DNA from: Allantophomopsis cytisporea
Lineage: Eukaryota; Ascomycota; Leotiomycetes; Phacidiales; Phacidiaceae
Length of the DNA: 64,000 bases
NCBI GenBank assembly: GCA_024752435.1
Contig: CP103028.1
Coordinates: 186,001 to 250,000 of the forward strand
Direction: 5' to 3'
Shown here: positions 22,043 through 35,491 of the stretch, one piece after another
Position numbering within the stretch: the first letter of the stretch is position 1
Layout of the letters: each line of letters starts with the position of its first letter
Notes under the pieces: generated by a model
What the model saw: the letters and a program-made list of their open reading frames with translations, nothing else
Told to the model about the DNA's origin: nothing
Database searches by the model: none
Position numbers and translations under genes: made by a program

Positions 22043-24146
22043 AATGATGTATCGTCTAATGTAATAATGAAACGATGAATAAATCTGGTGAATTTCTATT
22101 CCAAAGAGGTATATGATTTCAATGCATCGTATAGGTAGCTTCCAGACTCAACGTTACTCATTCATTTTAATGAGGAAGCTAATGCCGTATCGTACTTGAT
22201 CGTTATTAGCAAATTTGGATGTATCGAAAATATCAAATTGCTAAGAGATTCCGTGTGGTGTATTGAAGGAAAGAGCATCGAGAGGAAGGATCAAACCACA
22301 AGCCTCGTCTAAGCTTGACAATCTCATCATATAAACCAGTAGTTCTCCACGATAATTATAGCTGTATCAACATATATGGTCAGGAATCTGAAGTTTCGTG
22401 TGAAGACTCGCTCACAAGAAAAGTCTTAACAACCTCGATCTTGCTGTCACTTGAACATTTAAGCCGACTCTTTCCCTCACACAATGCATACCCAGGAAGC
22501 ACAACTTTGAAAGTGGTAGCATGATACAGATCCTCGAAACCTCAATTTTTAAGTAGCTACAGTCAATAATCTACCGTTCTCAAATACTCTCTATAGGTGG
22601 AGGTACTCGCACTTAATGATTGAGACTCGATTGCAACTACTTTGCCTTGAGCTTGCAGAAAGACAGGGAAAAGGGAAGATGATGATAAAAAGTCTCTTTT
22701 GATGTCGCTGATTTACCATAATGAAGAGTTATGCTTCTCACAATATATGCAGTGAGCCGCAAGGTACATCTCATCAAATCGCTCTCACTTCCAGTTTACA
22801 TGCGAAGCAAAAAAAGAGAACGTAGCAAAAAAAAAAAAGGATGACAACAAGAACCATGGTCTACCAGTAATACTGTAAGTACGAGATTTTATACTCACAT
22901 GTTGGTTTTTTTGTATTTTATGATTTTCAATTTTTTTATTCGTTTTATGTTATGTGGTGCATTTTTGGAATTACCGACGTTGCTCAGCACCGCTTCGCGT
23001 CACCAAAGTCTCCCAGGGGAGTCGAACGCATACAGCACACATACATAGACAAACCTATTGAGGTATTAGCGTATGTTCACATTCATGAAATAATGAACAA
23101 TATGACGAATAGACCATGGTTCCTGTTGTTGAAGTATTCTTACTTATTTGAATACACAAGACTCTTAAGCGAGTTTAGCAAGACATACTTCACTTAGAGA
23201 AAAGAGACTTCACTTGGACAAAGTATCAGAACCAATACATTATGAGATTTATTTGTAGATACGAAAGGAGACTACTCAGCAGAAATTTGAGTTTATAGCT
23301 TCAGCCTCAACCAGTAACTTCATCGATAGCTGAAAGTTCGACCGAAAAAATATCGTATATCTCCGTATAGCTACGCAACTGAGAGACAATGCCGTATCCA
23401 ATTTCCACATCTTCAAAACCAAATCTGCAAACATCCTATAAAATCTTTATCCTGCCGTAGCACTACCTACATATCTACTCTGTCTCAGATAAACGTCTTA
23501 CCTCTCTTCCCCGCGATGCTACATCCTATCTGCACTACACCGCATACATCAGCGCGGAGCCGCACATTTAAGCCGATGCATACAGGAAAATCATGCAGGT
23601 GAACTAAGCGGGCAATATGCACCAAACGTGGACGAAACACTCATCTGCATGTCGACTGAAATGCAAGAACCCAAAACTCAATGATTAAATAGAGTGTGAT
23701 GAGCATCGATCAGGTACGTAGAATTTGCAGTGTGTTTCTTCCATATTCGCGCATCTCTGCAATAGATTATGCATGCATCGTCGTGGCGAAGGCAGTGAGC
23801 GATGGGATGAAGCAGATAAGAAAATAAGCAAATATCCGCATCTAACCTATCGTCTCGGTATTGTCGAACGGGTTAAATTTGACATCCAGCGTATCATTTT
23901 CTATGCGGAAATTATGTGATGGGCAGGTTTGATCATGGAATTATCGGCAACTCCGTAGTAGTATCAAAATACAATTGCTCTATCGCTGGTTAGGTATTTC
24001 TCGAGAATATAAAGAGTCATCTACCGTTCTCTGAGATCTCCTTTCCTCAAAATCATACAGAGTTCATCCAATACTTTTTCTACAACTTCTAATTCCACTT
24101 GCCTCCTTTGATCTGCCTTCTAACCATCGCTGTACAAAGACAAAAA
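22043..24146. other. AT-rich intergenic region
   Basis: About 2.1 kb with no supported gene. It includes an A run around 22830-22840 and a T-rich stretch at 22905-22945. Short frames at 22952-23197 and 23725-23919 show no domain or codon signal. Confidence 0.5.
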
Positions 24147-24733
24147 ATGGGTCCACAAGCGGTACGATACTTTCTTTATCTTTGAATTCGTTTTGCACAT
24201 CCTATCCGTGAATGTTCCGCTGTTCTATATTCACATAACAAATGGACTTTCCATTATCCTTCTCTCTTTCTCAAACTCCCCCTTTCCAATTGCCTTCCTC
24301 ACCATCATCTCCTTCGCCGTCTATACCAATTCATTCTCCATACCATCAAACTCCAATCTTATCTTTTATTATCCTATGCATCTTTGCATGCTTTACCTAG
24401 TCTTCCATCCTCTCCTTCTATCTGCTGCCTCTCTATTTCGCCCTCCCTATCTTCTTGTCCCCCTCCCCTTCCCCCTCCCCTTCTCTCTCCCTCCCCCCTC
24501 TACCCCGCCCTCTCTCTACCGTACCCACTGACAACCACCCATCACAGACATCACAGACTCAAGACCAAGCACACATATGCCACACATCAGGAACAGGCAA
24601 ACCACCGACCATAACGCCCCGCAACAAGCCAGTATGCACAATCTGCACGCGACCTTTCGCGAACGCCCATCTGGTTATCCGGGGCGGGACGTGGGAGATC
24701 AGTAGCGATCGAGGGAGTCGGGTTCGGAACTAA
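24147..24733 (+). CDS. Candidate small CxxC protein with a long CT-rich intron
   Basis: Tentative. After a typical fungal 5' leader (pyrimidine-rich, then CAAAAAATG) an ATG opens a five-codon exon 24147-24161 (MGPQA) followed by a GTACGA donor. The best phase-0 acceptor is CATCACAG at 24547, giving exon 2 at 24548-24733 and a 66-residue protein. It contains CHTSGTGKPP and a CxxC pair in KPVCTICTRPF, and ends ...SDRGSRVRN. Four cysteines or histidines in this spacing could bind a metal. The 386-bp intron is long for this genome and very CT-rich (24230-24510). No family was recognised. The alternative is that the leader belongs to a gene with a different second exon. Confidence 0.3.
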
Positions 24734-25136
24734 ATCCACAATGCCACGAGGATGGATTCGAGCACGGGATGATCACGTGATATGGGTTGGTATTGTGAGT
24801 AGGACTAGGTGGGATGGGATTGGAAACAGGATGATCGGAGTACCTGGAGTAGGATGAAGGCAATGAAGGGGATATGGAACCAGTTTGGGATCTCACGAGC
24901 ACAAGACGGCAAAGAACACGATAGGCTACAGTAGAAAGAATAACATTCCAAACGCCATGCAATGGACTACTTATGCAGCGATAGACAAAAGGTTAACTAT
25001 AAACAGCCGGAGTTTCATGGTCCCTCGCCACAGCCTGGCATGACCACCATCGGATCCACCCATGATTCTACCCATCATCTCGTCATCTAATCTCGTAGCC
25101 AATGTCCAGATCTGGCTCCACACATCTCGTCACTCA
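24734..25136. other. Intergenic region before the ABC transporter 3' end
   Basis: No gene seen; likely 3' flanks of both neighbours. Confidence 0.5.
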
Positions 25137-28100
25137 TCACTCGTCGTCAACCAATCTCCCCGCCTCATAAGCCTTCTTAGCCGCCTTCAAAAGCGCATCA
25201 AGGTCTCCACTAGTCTCGCACATTCCATAAAAGCTACCCACCTCGCCGTTATCCTCTCCGTCCTTCCCCTTGCCATTCTTCTTCAGCAACTCCCAAGGAT
25301 GTCCGTACTCCACGACCTCTCCCTTGTCAAGTACAAGCACCTTATCATAATCCACGATTGTCTGCAGACGATGCGCGATCGTGATAGTGGTGGACTTGAG
25401 CTCGCGAATCGTCTCTTGAATTTTTGAGTCTGTCGTGTAGTCGATGCTAGCTGTTGCCTCATCCATCATAAGAACCTTAGGTTGCTTAAGGAGAGCACGC
25501 GCAAGACACAACAATTGCCTTTGGCCCTGCGAGAGGTTGTTGCCCGACTCGGTGACTGTAGAGTTGAGGTTCAGGAAAATATTCTTGTTAGTTGTTGGTG
25601 ACTGCGTGCCACTCGGCGAGTCAACATCAAGAATGTTGATGGAAGGAGCTTGGCGGAGAGAGTTAGCGGGTGTCGGCGTAGGCGATACACCAATCAATTG
25701 CACACGACGGAGGGCCGTAAAGATATCTTCGTCAGTAAAGAGATTGAAAGGGTCGAGATTGGAGCGGATAGTTCCCGTGAAGAGGGTTGGATCCTGTGGG
25801 ACGATAGTGATCGACTCGCGAAGATCTTGGAGGCCGATGAGACCAATGTCAACATCGTCGATCAAGATCTTACCTTCCTCGGCTTCAAGACCACGGAAAA
25901 GAGCAAGGGCTAGCGAACTCTTGCCTGCGCCTGTACGACCGACAATTCCAACTTTCTCAAGAGGGTTGATACGGAAGCTGACCTTGCGAAGAACAGGGTC
26001 CAGGTCCTCTCTGTAGCGAGTGGTGTAGCCAATGAACTCGACGGATCCTTGGCTTGGCCAATTCGCGGCGGGTCGGGTCTTCTCGTTCAGTGGTGGAGCT
26101 TCTTGCTCGACGTCCAGATATTCCTTAATTCGTTCGACAGAGTTCATGTTTTGCTCGTTCATAGAGTACAAGCGGACGAGCCACAGTACATTCTCCGTAA
26201 AACTGATAGCATATGATAGAGAGAGACCTGCAGAACCAGCATCGATCTTACCAAGACTCAAAATAACAAAGGTTCCAGCGAAGAACGCTACCAAGTCACC
26301 GATGACATCGATTCTGAACGCCAGCCATCTGTTCGCCGCCCAAAGGTAGATAAAAGGACGATTGTGAGTGTTGACTCGAAGCATATTGTCTCTAATGAAG
26401 CGCTTCTCGTCACCATATGCACGAATAGTAGTAATACCGCTAAGGGTCTCGCCGAATTGCTGGAACAACGGACTTCGCTGAACACTCTCAAGTCGCTTGA
26501 GATCAACAGAAGAGGCAAGATAGAATTTTCCGACGAAAAAGTAGAGGGCACTGATGAAGACACCGGCGATCAAGAATCCTGGAGTTACGGTGCTGATAAG
26601 ACCAACAGTGACCACGATAGCAAGAGCACAACCCATAACACCGATAGCGACTGGTGCTACTTCTTGGTCCACAGCCTCGAGATCCTTAGAGAATCTGTTC
26701 ATGAGTTGGCCAAGAGGAGTGACATCGAAAAACTTGAACTTTGCGCGGGTGACAGCTTCCATGAGTTTCTGATGAATAGTCCAGGAAGCGGTCAATGATC
26801 CGTAGAAGAGCCACATATCTCTGAAAAGCGCGACAAGCATACCAGCTATACCGATAACAGCGTAGACTCCAAGATAATATGAAACATCAACGTCCGGACG
26901 AAGTGTTGCGAGTAAAGAAGTCTGCTTATAATCAAAGAAGGAAGCGAACTGCCAGTGCTTAGCAGCACCAGCGGCGAAGCTGTTGGTCATGTAACTGTTG
27001 GTATAATCATCCGAACCCAGGATCTGGTGATGATCGTGGGAAGTAGTCTGAGTTTCATATTGATTGGCCCATTGACGGATCCAAACATTGGCTGCGAGAC
27101 TTCCCAATTGCTGAACACCAAACACCATAATAGCGAGGACCCAGAACCACCATGGTCCCATGGATTTGAGGTAAAGCTGCAAGACGGCTATTTTGACGCC
27201 ACCGGTAGACTTCTTCTCTTCCATCGCATCCTTTGGTGTCTTGGCCTTCACATCTTTTCCGGATGATGAATCTTTACCATTACCATTGATAGCCTTGGAC
27301 TGGGAGTCGTCAATAAGAGTCTCTCCACTCTCCTCGCCAACGCTGGAAGGAACTCTGGAAGGAATTCGGGAGATCGAAGCAGAGCCAGGACGAGATTTCT
27401 GAATATCCTCGCCAAGCTTTCCGGAAGCAATGATATCATCGGCTGTACCCTGCGCGGAGATCCTTCCGTTGTCCAAAACAACAACGTAACGGGAGTATGG
27501 CACACAGAGTGCAAGGTTGTGAGTGACGAGAATACAAGTACGGTTACGCATTAACGGACCCATGATGCAGTTATCGAAGATCCATTTAGCGGTATGAGAA
27601 TCGACAGCGCTGAGACAGTCGTCGAGAAGAACGTGACGAGAGTTGGAGTAAAGAGCTCTTGCAAGCGAGATACGTTGCTTCTGACCACCGGAAAGTGTGA
27701 TACCCTTTTCACCAACAAGAGTCTGATCACCATTGTCCAAAATTTCCAAGTCACGCTCCAAAGCACAAGCCACAATAACATTTCTGTATCTTTGCTCGTC
27801 GAGAGGGGCAGCGAAGAGAATGTTTTCCTTGATATTGGCATTTACAAGCCAAGCTTGTTGGGCACAGTACGCAACACTCTCAGTAAGTCCAGTATCAGGA
27901 TCCGGATTAACATCCTCCCGACTGTAGCCACCTGGCAAGAAAACCTTACCCCTGATGATGGTCATTTCACCGAGCAAAGCCATGAGTAAGGAGGTCTTTC
28001 CTGATCCTGTTGGACCAGCAATGATATTGAGTTTTCCAATTTCGAATTTCACATCCATTTCCATTAGGCGGAAAGCACCAGAGCCATCCACAATGACCTC

Positions 28101-30320
28101 GTCGCGACCTGCCCACGAGAAAGTAGCATCCTTGAAGCCAATCATTTGTTTTCCGTCCTCGTCGAGGTTGTCATGCCTGAGTTGCTCGTATTTCTCAGTC
28201 TCCTCCTCGGCCAAGAACTCCTCAACACGATCAATGGAAACCTTGGACTCTTGCACATGCGCAATCATGTCACCGAGCTGATCCAACGGAACACGAAGAA
28301 GACTGAAGAGCGAAATTGCAGTGAAAGCGATGGACGGATACAGCGGCTTCTTTTCGATCACAGTATATACCAAGAAAGAGAAGAAAGTGATGACTACCGG
28401 AACTGTGTTCCAGACAGCAACAGCAGAGGCCCAGATGATATACTTTCGACGGAGAGCTTTCAACTCAATACTTCGCTTGTCGTTGACGATTGTGCTAAAT
28501 CGATGTTCCCAAGCGAAAAATTTGATAATGCGAATGTTCTGCAAGACCTCGTTCGTGGTATGAATTCGAGCATCAGTAGCAGCCATAATCCTCTTTTGCG
28601 AACTTCCGAAACCTTTGGCAAAAGCGATGTTGACAGGCAAAAGAATGACCATAACCACCAGACCAGGGATGGAGCTCAGACCAAGAATGCGATAAAGAAG
28701 GTAGACAGCCACGACAAGCTGAGTAGGAGCTGCAGCGAAAAGGAAATGCAAGTAAGAGGTAATTTCGCTGACCTTGAACGAATCGACAGACATGAGGTTG
28801 ATGATAGTTCCGACATTGGCTTGGTTATCAGAGGAATCTTCCTTTCCAGTCACCGTAGCATCATCTGGGATTACAGTTGGATCAGCCAGAGCCTTCTTTG
28901 CCTCCTCTCTTTTCTTTCCCTTTAGACTAAAAAACTTCTTAATAGTGCCAGAGTTGGCAGTATCCGACTTGTACTTGGCATCCTGCTTGTCCTTCTTGTC
29001 ACCAAGAACGGTATCGCCAGTAGTAGCCGCTTTTCTGCGCAATGCCTTCGCGTAGATTTCTCCGATGATAATAGCGCGCAGTCTGATACACACCTTTCGA
29101 CCAATCCAGAGAGCTTGCTGATCAGCCAAAGATCGAACAAGATCTGTGAAGGCGAGTAAGATAACATAAAGCCAGATAACATTCCGTGGAGTTCCAGCAG
29201 GATCCTCAATATACTCCAAAATAGCCTTCAAGACCAGAGTAGGCGCAAAAGTAAAACATCCAGAGAAACAAGCATAAGCACACTGTGTAATGACATTCCA
29301 CTTAAAGTACTTCATCAAATGCCATGTCAATGTAGTGGTCTTCTTCAACTGGCGATAATCAGCGAGTACCGTAGCAGCCTTGTCCTTTGGAATAAGATTC
29401 CAGACATCGGTCATCTCATAGGCCTTCCTGTATCCCTTCCAAACAATTGCGTCCACCCAACTGAATGTAGCAATCGAGAATAAGCTGGCCAACGGCTCGT
29501 GTGATGGTTCGATGTCCGCCTCATATTCAAGCACTACAGCCTTATTTCCTTTCCGAGTCGTCAAGGCGATTGTAAAGAGTACAGAGACCAATGCGAAGTC
29601 GGTGATAACTAGAATCTGTGCGATTTTCGATCGAGGGTGAATAATAGCCGACCGGAAGATGAGAATTGTAAAGAGCCATTGGAGTGAATAGATGATAGCG
29701 GTGTGATTCCAAAGTCCACGAATTCTCCATCTCGAGCCGGTGGTGAGCAAGCGAAGTGATGCGATCACGAGTACATACGCCCAAGTAATGATTCCGGCAA
29801 TTGTAGCCAGAAAGCCATTTTGTCCATACGCATGGGTGACCAGAGCGACGATTTGGACGGTTAGCTCTCCAATGATGGCCACCAATTCCAATAAAACCAT
29901 CAAGTTCTGACCGCGTGGGCGATCTACTTCCATCACAGAATCTTGTGTAACGGTTTTCGTAAGGTTGAGTCGCGGGGCAATTTCCAGCTCCTCATCGTCA
30001 TCGATATCGTCCTCCTCGGAATCCACCAATAAATCCTCATCCTGATGGCCCGGCACGCCAAATACATTGTTGCTGTTCGCCAGAGGTTGATAGCTGGCGT
30101 TCTGCCTTAATTTTACACTCCGTCGGATTGTTTTTATCGAGACGTGAAGTAATGAAATGCCTACCACGATTAGTGGAAACAAGACCTTTAGATAACTACA
30201 TCCATAATCAGCACATTTACTTCCAACGAGACACCATATTCCTAAGACTCACTCTCTCTGGAAGCAATTCGAGAAGTCATCCAGACCCCATATCGGCGCC
30301 TCACATTGCGCGAACCCCAT
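25137..30320 (-). CDS. ABCC/MRP-type full ABC transporter (Ybt1/bile-acid-permease-like)
   Basis: ATP-driven export or vacuolar sequestration of organic anions and conjugates. Exons are 30253-30320 (68 bp) and 25137-30195 with a 57-bp intron (GTGAGT...GTAG); 1708 residues. The first exon supplies MGFAQCEAPIWGLDDFSNCF and joins to QRDYLKVLFPLIVVGISLLH, a start I recognise from fungal members of this subfamily. Layout is TMD0-TMD1-NBD1-TMD2-NBD2. NBD1: Walker A GPTGSGKTS near residue 748, signature LSGGQKQR near 858, degenerate Walker B end HVLLDD. NBD2: Walker A GRTGAGKSS near 1443, signature LSQGQRQ near 1578, Walker B VLMMDEATAS. An acidic stretch follows the first helix, and a Ser-rich, phosphorylatable linker follows NBD1, as is usual for ABCC. 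The vacuolar location is inferred from the subfamily. Confidence 0.93.
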
Positions 30321-32459
30321 CCTCGACTCCAGACAATGCGATAAGCGACCCTTCCGAGTGGTGGACCAATAATTATTTAATGATATACAACGGACAGACT
30401 TTCGTGTTTCTTTGTCACCGAAGACGTCCCTTAATAGCAAAGAGATGACGGCGGTCGCAGGACTGCAAAGAACAAAGAAAAAGGGACCGGGGGGTGATGA
30501 AGAATGGGATGAAGATTGGGAGAGATGTGATGTGTAAATTATCGAGCGAGTCGTTCGAGTAGAGTTAGTGAAGAATGACAACAAATGCGTGTTCAGGCAA
30601 GCACAAGCACCAGCACCAGCACTTTCACCAGAAAGTGAAATGAAATTGGCTTTCTGCAAAGCACCAGCGCGCAAGTCAAAGCTCCGTTTAATTCGTTACG
30701 TATGGTAGTTGAAGATCTAGTGGAACTAGCCCCGCCGACACTGATATCCAGGAACCGGGGAAACCCAGACAGACATTGACAACGAAAAACGACAATGGAT
30801 ATACCGGACGCAAGAGGCTACAATAGGCTGCTTGAGAGATGTTTCGGGTGTTTCAAGTTCTAGAAGAACGACGACTAAGACAAGAAGTTGAACAAGAAGT
30901 TAAGAATAACAATCAGACGATGATGTGTAGGAGAAGAGAGGAGATCAACTATAGGATTTATTATCGTGGTAACTCGTAAGTTAAGAACGATTGGAGGATG
31001 GATGGATGGCTGTCTGTCTAGAGCACGAGACAATATCGAAATTTTGTGACATTGACATGCATAGAAGAGAGTATGGATAATACAGACCGACCTCGAATCT
31101 CAACAGTCAGCATCAACCAATAATACGAAGAACGCACTCTGAATAATTATTAAATATTCTATATCTTGCATGGAGCCTTGTCTCACAGGCACATGGTACA
31201 CGCAGAACATTTCTTACAGTCACAACAACAATAACAACAACAAATATATCAATATACGCATGTAAGAATGATATGGACTGCGATCACCTGAATACACAGT
31301 AAATACTGACCTCAACCTAGGAATTCACATCAAGATCGACAAAAACGAACACAAACCTCTCCATTACGTCCAGAATCTACGCTCCGCAAACACGCTGACG
31401 CCCATCAGTGACATCCCAATTCACATAGTTACGTGATCCTTCACCTTCTAGCCCGAGTCACTTTCCGCCTCATGACTCCATTATTGTATTGAATGGCGGT
31501 GCAGCGGTGCAGCGGTGCAGCGGCTCACCGCCCGCCAACCGGAACCCCACTATTGCACACCCGAAGAGGCAGGAGAACAGGCATGGTCGGAAGATATCGA
31601 TTGGACAATGGCATAGCGAAGACGCAGTCAACACTATATCAGTATATAATCCACGACAAACGTTGACACCAAAGGTGACCGTCCTGCGAAGTCGCAATCT
31701 CGCATCACAGCGCATATGTAGCGCAAGCATGAACATGCCGAGAGCACAAAGACACCTGGGAGGCACGAAACGCGTTCTATGGTGGATATAGATTGCAAAG
31801 CATGAGGTATGGAGGGAACCAAAAGCCATGAAGTGTGCGCAATGGCCCAACTGACCAGTGAACTACCCGGCATCTCTCTCTATGACTCAAGCTACCTACC
31901 TGGTCATTCTTCTTCATCTCGTGTGCCCTCGCAGCCTTACAACTGACTCATATGCCTTCCCTCTGCCGTTCTGGTGCGTCAGCAGTATTGCGTTATGCGG
32001 GAAGACAGTGTATGCGCGGGTGAGATTGAGAAGCGCCGTGTGAGATGTGACTCGACACATCGGATTTGGATCAGGAAATGTTCTAGCAGCCCTACAAGCG
32101 GAATACCAGACATCTTCGTTCGGTGGCCAATGATGACTACAGTTTTCGGTAAGAGAGTTTAGGTAATGTCTCCCCATCATCGGGTCTGATTCCATCAATC
32201 GGAAGAGATTGACAGCCATTCCTAGATGTATTGGGATTCTTTGAGGCATAGAAACATATCGCAAAGATATAAGGGAATGGTTAGAGTTGATGAAGCAATT
32301 GTAATATACATAAGGTAAGGTATAGCAGCTGGCGACCCACAACAGAAACTTTTGTGCGTTGGGGATTGAATTTTCCATCGAATCCCCCAAACTCATAAGC
32401 TTTATAAGCGAAAAGCGGGAACTTCCGGCAGAATTGACTGAATCAACCAATTGGAGAAT
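30321..32459. other. Long upstream and intergenic region
   Basis: The first several hundred bases are promoter and leader of the ABC transporter. Other open frames here (for example 31470-31850 and 31914-32450 on the minus strand) show no recognisable domain or start context. Confidence 0.45.
31496..31523. repeat. Short tandem repeat of GCGGTGCA-type units
   Basis: Three and a half near-perfect 9-bp units (GGTGCAGCG) in an otherwise non-repetitive intergenic stretch. Confidence 0.75.
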
Positions 32460-34085
32460 GGTGATATGGATACTGTAGGATTTGTTCTACAGTACGGAGA
32501 AAGTCGAAACGATTGACTGGAAATGTTTTGAAAGATGGCATCAATGACAGGCTTGAATGTGGGAATATAGCTGCTCTTACTAGATTCCCAAAATCACTGC
32601 TCTTGTAAAATTATTGTACCAAAAGGTGATCAAACTTATGCCGCACTCCGTCGTTTACTTCGAAATCTCCGCAGAAATCGGCAGTATTTATCAAATTTCA
32701 GAAAATGTGTATAATCCAGCCCTGTACTAGATTCCTTCTAAACTAATATAAGCTGCATTATCCTATTCGGAATTTACCAGGTATCATTTCTGTTGAATTT
32801 GGATTTACTGCTAAGTTTTGGTAAGCTGATATAATTGACTTATGAACACTATGAATAATCCTTATATATCAGAGTACTTGATATCTAATCTGATCAAATA
32901 AAAGAAAGAATCCCTTGATTATACATTTGTAAACTTCATATAAATCTATAACTAATGGTGATGCGGCTTATACTGATATCGAGAAGGCAGATGTTAGACG
33001 GTTATTTATCAAAGTGCAGTACAAATTTTATTATTAGGACCACTCTTTTGGAAATTCCTACTGTTACTCTACTAGTGATATACTTATCGATACAATTATC
33101 GTTGAGATCTTAATATATTCTTACAATGGGTTTAAGCAATACTCTTGCTATAAACAGTTGTATTCAAAATATACAACCTTTGCCAGATTTCTATACAATA
33201 GCAGTATTAAAAGAAAATGATTTAAAACCCTCCAATATACAAGAATAAATGCGTCGATATAAAGAAGAGAATTATCTATACTCCTAAGATTATCGATATC
33301 AAGTATTACTAGAGTAATACAACTGGAGAAAGCAATAGATAGTAACAAAATAGCAGGAAAGGCGTAGGAAACAAAAGGTTTACCGGTCGACTCTTTTGCC
33401 CCCTATTCCGGATCTGAATCAAGTGTTTTAGTTAAGTTGTAAAGAACTTACAACTTTTCAGCTACCGATCTCTACCTAGTAGACAAAATAATATACGTTT
33501 CAAAATTTATATTATTTACCAAGAGCACGGCTGCAAAGTGTATAAACCGCGAAAAGAGAGGCAAGCTATCGATCTCCAGTTACAAGGTCTAAGGGCCATC
33601 AAGGGATAGCGAGGTAAACAGAGACAGCAAGGACAGCAGTATCGGAATAATATAGAGGGATGATCTTGGAATATGGGCTTCAGTAGTATAACAGAGCTTT
33701 ATAGACTGCAAGAAGAGAAGGAAGAGCTAGCATTGTAGTTGATATATACTATAGAGAGTATAGGAGAGATAATAAGAAAGCAAGTAGGAGAAATAGCGGG
33801 AGAGATCGTGTTGAATACAGACTATTACAGGTCAGGCAGTATAGAACAGAGAAGAGAGTGAGCAAGAGAGATTATAGAAATTAAAAAAAATTCGATTACA
33901 GGTATAGTCATCGGAAAGACTATTAGGATACAGACTACGGAGTCAAATACGGGGCGATCGCGGGTGAACATAGGTGAAACACAGAGTTGAAGATATAATT
34001 GCACTACAAAACATCGCAGCCGTCCAGTATTGAATATAATTTTCAATCGGCGCCTTACGAACTGCTAGAGTGGCCTTGTTGTGAT
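32460..34085. other. AT-rich, RIP-like island with possible transposon remains
   Basis: Base composition drops to strongly AT with very frequent TA steps, unlike the genes on both sides. The 33,540-33,840 part still shows protein-like runs on the plus strand separated by stops (CKVYKPRKERQAIDLQLQGL; GFSSITELYRLQEEKEELAL), as expected for an element eroded by repeat-induced C-to-T mutation. I cannot name the element family. No terminal repeats were found by eye. Confidence 0.45.
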
Positions 34086-34489
34086 ATGCTGTGCAACGTA
34101 AGCATTGATAGACCTTAAGGTTATTACGAGAATCGCAGATGTAGGGGCTAAGTTACCAGAGTGGTGTGTTGTGAAGTCTCTCGCCTTAAGCTATCATGGT
34201 CGACGGTTTCTTGGCTACATTTTCAGCTCAGCTGCTGTAATGCATAGCGACCCCTCAAATAGGTTGCAATTCCTGTGGGTGGTAAGAAATATTGTAGATA
34301 CCTGCATACTAGCCCCCAAAAACAATTTGGCAAACAATACGGCCAGCCCTCTATGAACCAGCATCACCTAAATGTCTGTCGGATTGGAATCCCATAAATC
34401 GTTCTCCCCACATTCGCTTTGCTTTGCAGTTGTTGCATACTATAACTTCGATAAAAATCAAGCTCACGGCTCATGAGAAATCTAACAAG
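34086..34489. other. Promoter-side gap of the single-pass membrane protein
   Basis: No gene seen; the short frame at 34105-34356 has no support. Confidence 0.5.
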
Positions 34490-35491
34490 ATGACGACGAC
34501 GACGGCAATGTCGATCTTGTCGACCATGCCTGCGAGCACAGGCATCGACGGCATTGTAACTTCCTGGCTCCCAATGGTTTCTGTATATACAGCACCAGAG
34601 AGCTGTTTTTTCACGTTCTTAGTTCATATGAGCCCTAAATCCATATACGCCTTCGATCAAAACATGGGACTTTACTACACGTCATCGACCCGGTGTATGC
34701 CAGAGTATGCAACCTTGTGGTGGACACAGCAAATGTTAGGATTGACCGATACGGTATATAAAATAGGACCTATGTGGTGTCCGCACGATTACACAACAGT
34801 AGCAGTGAGTACTGTGGGTCCATATACCACAGAAATAGGATGCTGTCCTTAGTAAGTCCCCAAGAAGCTCTGTTTGATAATGTAATGCCTCTACTCATCT
34901 TCTCACAGTCATTATGACTTGGCAACATACTCTGGGAGTACTCTTATACCCGGCCAATGCACATCGATTTTGCCCGCAAATCATGTTTTCACCTATGCTA
35001 CGGAAACATCGCCGTCGCAATTCTCATTAACATCAGCATCTTTCACCTATTCGACCATTGTCACTGGTTTACAGATCAATGGCTATAGGTTCAATGCAGA
35101 AAGCTCCTCCGACGCCTCGACCACACTTCTAAGCACAACATCCACTTCAGCATCTACATCACTTCCGACATCACCATTCAAATCGGCGTTCCCATCAATA
35201 TCCACATCTGCCTCAAAAAACCATACGTCATCTCCGGGGATGTCAGTCGGAACAATTTCTGGAATAGCAGTAGCCGGTGTGGCATTCGGTCTTGGAATCA
35301 GTTGCCTCATTGGCTGGCTCATAATACGCCGTTACAGGAGGAAAGCAATGAATAGAGATGCACAGGCGCCGTATGAGTGCCAACCAGATCACCAAGAGTT
35401 TACTAATCTGGTCCCACGGGAATTGTCCAGTGCGGAACGGAACCATGAGTTACAAGGCGGACAGATGGCACATGAGCTGAATGGGTTATAG
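34490..35491 (+). CDS. Single-pass membrane protein, Ser/Thr-rich, Mid2/WSC-like layout
   Basis: Function unknown. Exons are 34490-34851 and 34909-35491 with a 57-bp intron (GTAAGT...CACAG), which joins GCCPY to HYDLATYSGSTLIPGQC; 314 residues. The N-terminal half is a Cys-containing, probably extracellular domain. A Ser/Thr-rich stalk follows (STTLLSTTSTSASTSLPTSP), a typical O-glycosylation region. A single transmembrane helix, ISGIAVAGVAFGLGISCLIG, comes next, then a basic stop-transfer RRYRRK and a short polar tail. This resembles fungal wall-stress or surface-sensor proteins in layout only. No clear signal peptide follows the ATG at 34490, so either an upstream exon is missing or the first helix acts as an uncleaved signal. 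Upstream in-frame codons exist to 34424 but begin with TTG. Confidence 0.7.

Noticed and set aside
23000..23050. T-loop-like TTCGACTCC on the minus strand suggesting a tRNA
   Set aside because: The flanking bases do not form a T-stem and no acceptor, D or anticodon stems can be drawn.
24193..24540. 112-codon hydrophobic, Pro/Ser-rich plus-strand frame
   Set aside because: Produced by the CT-rich tract; more likely intron or UTR than coding.
31914..32450. 178-codon open frame on the minus strand
   Set aside because: It begins with TTG, has no recognisable domain, no TATA or leader at its internal ATGs, and no intron signal.
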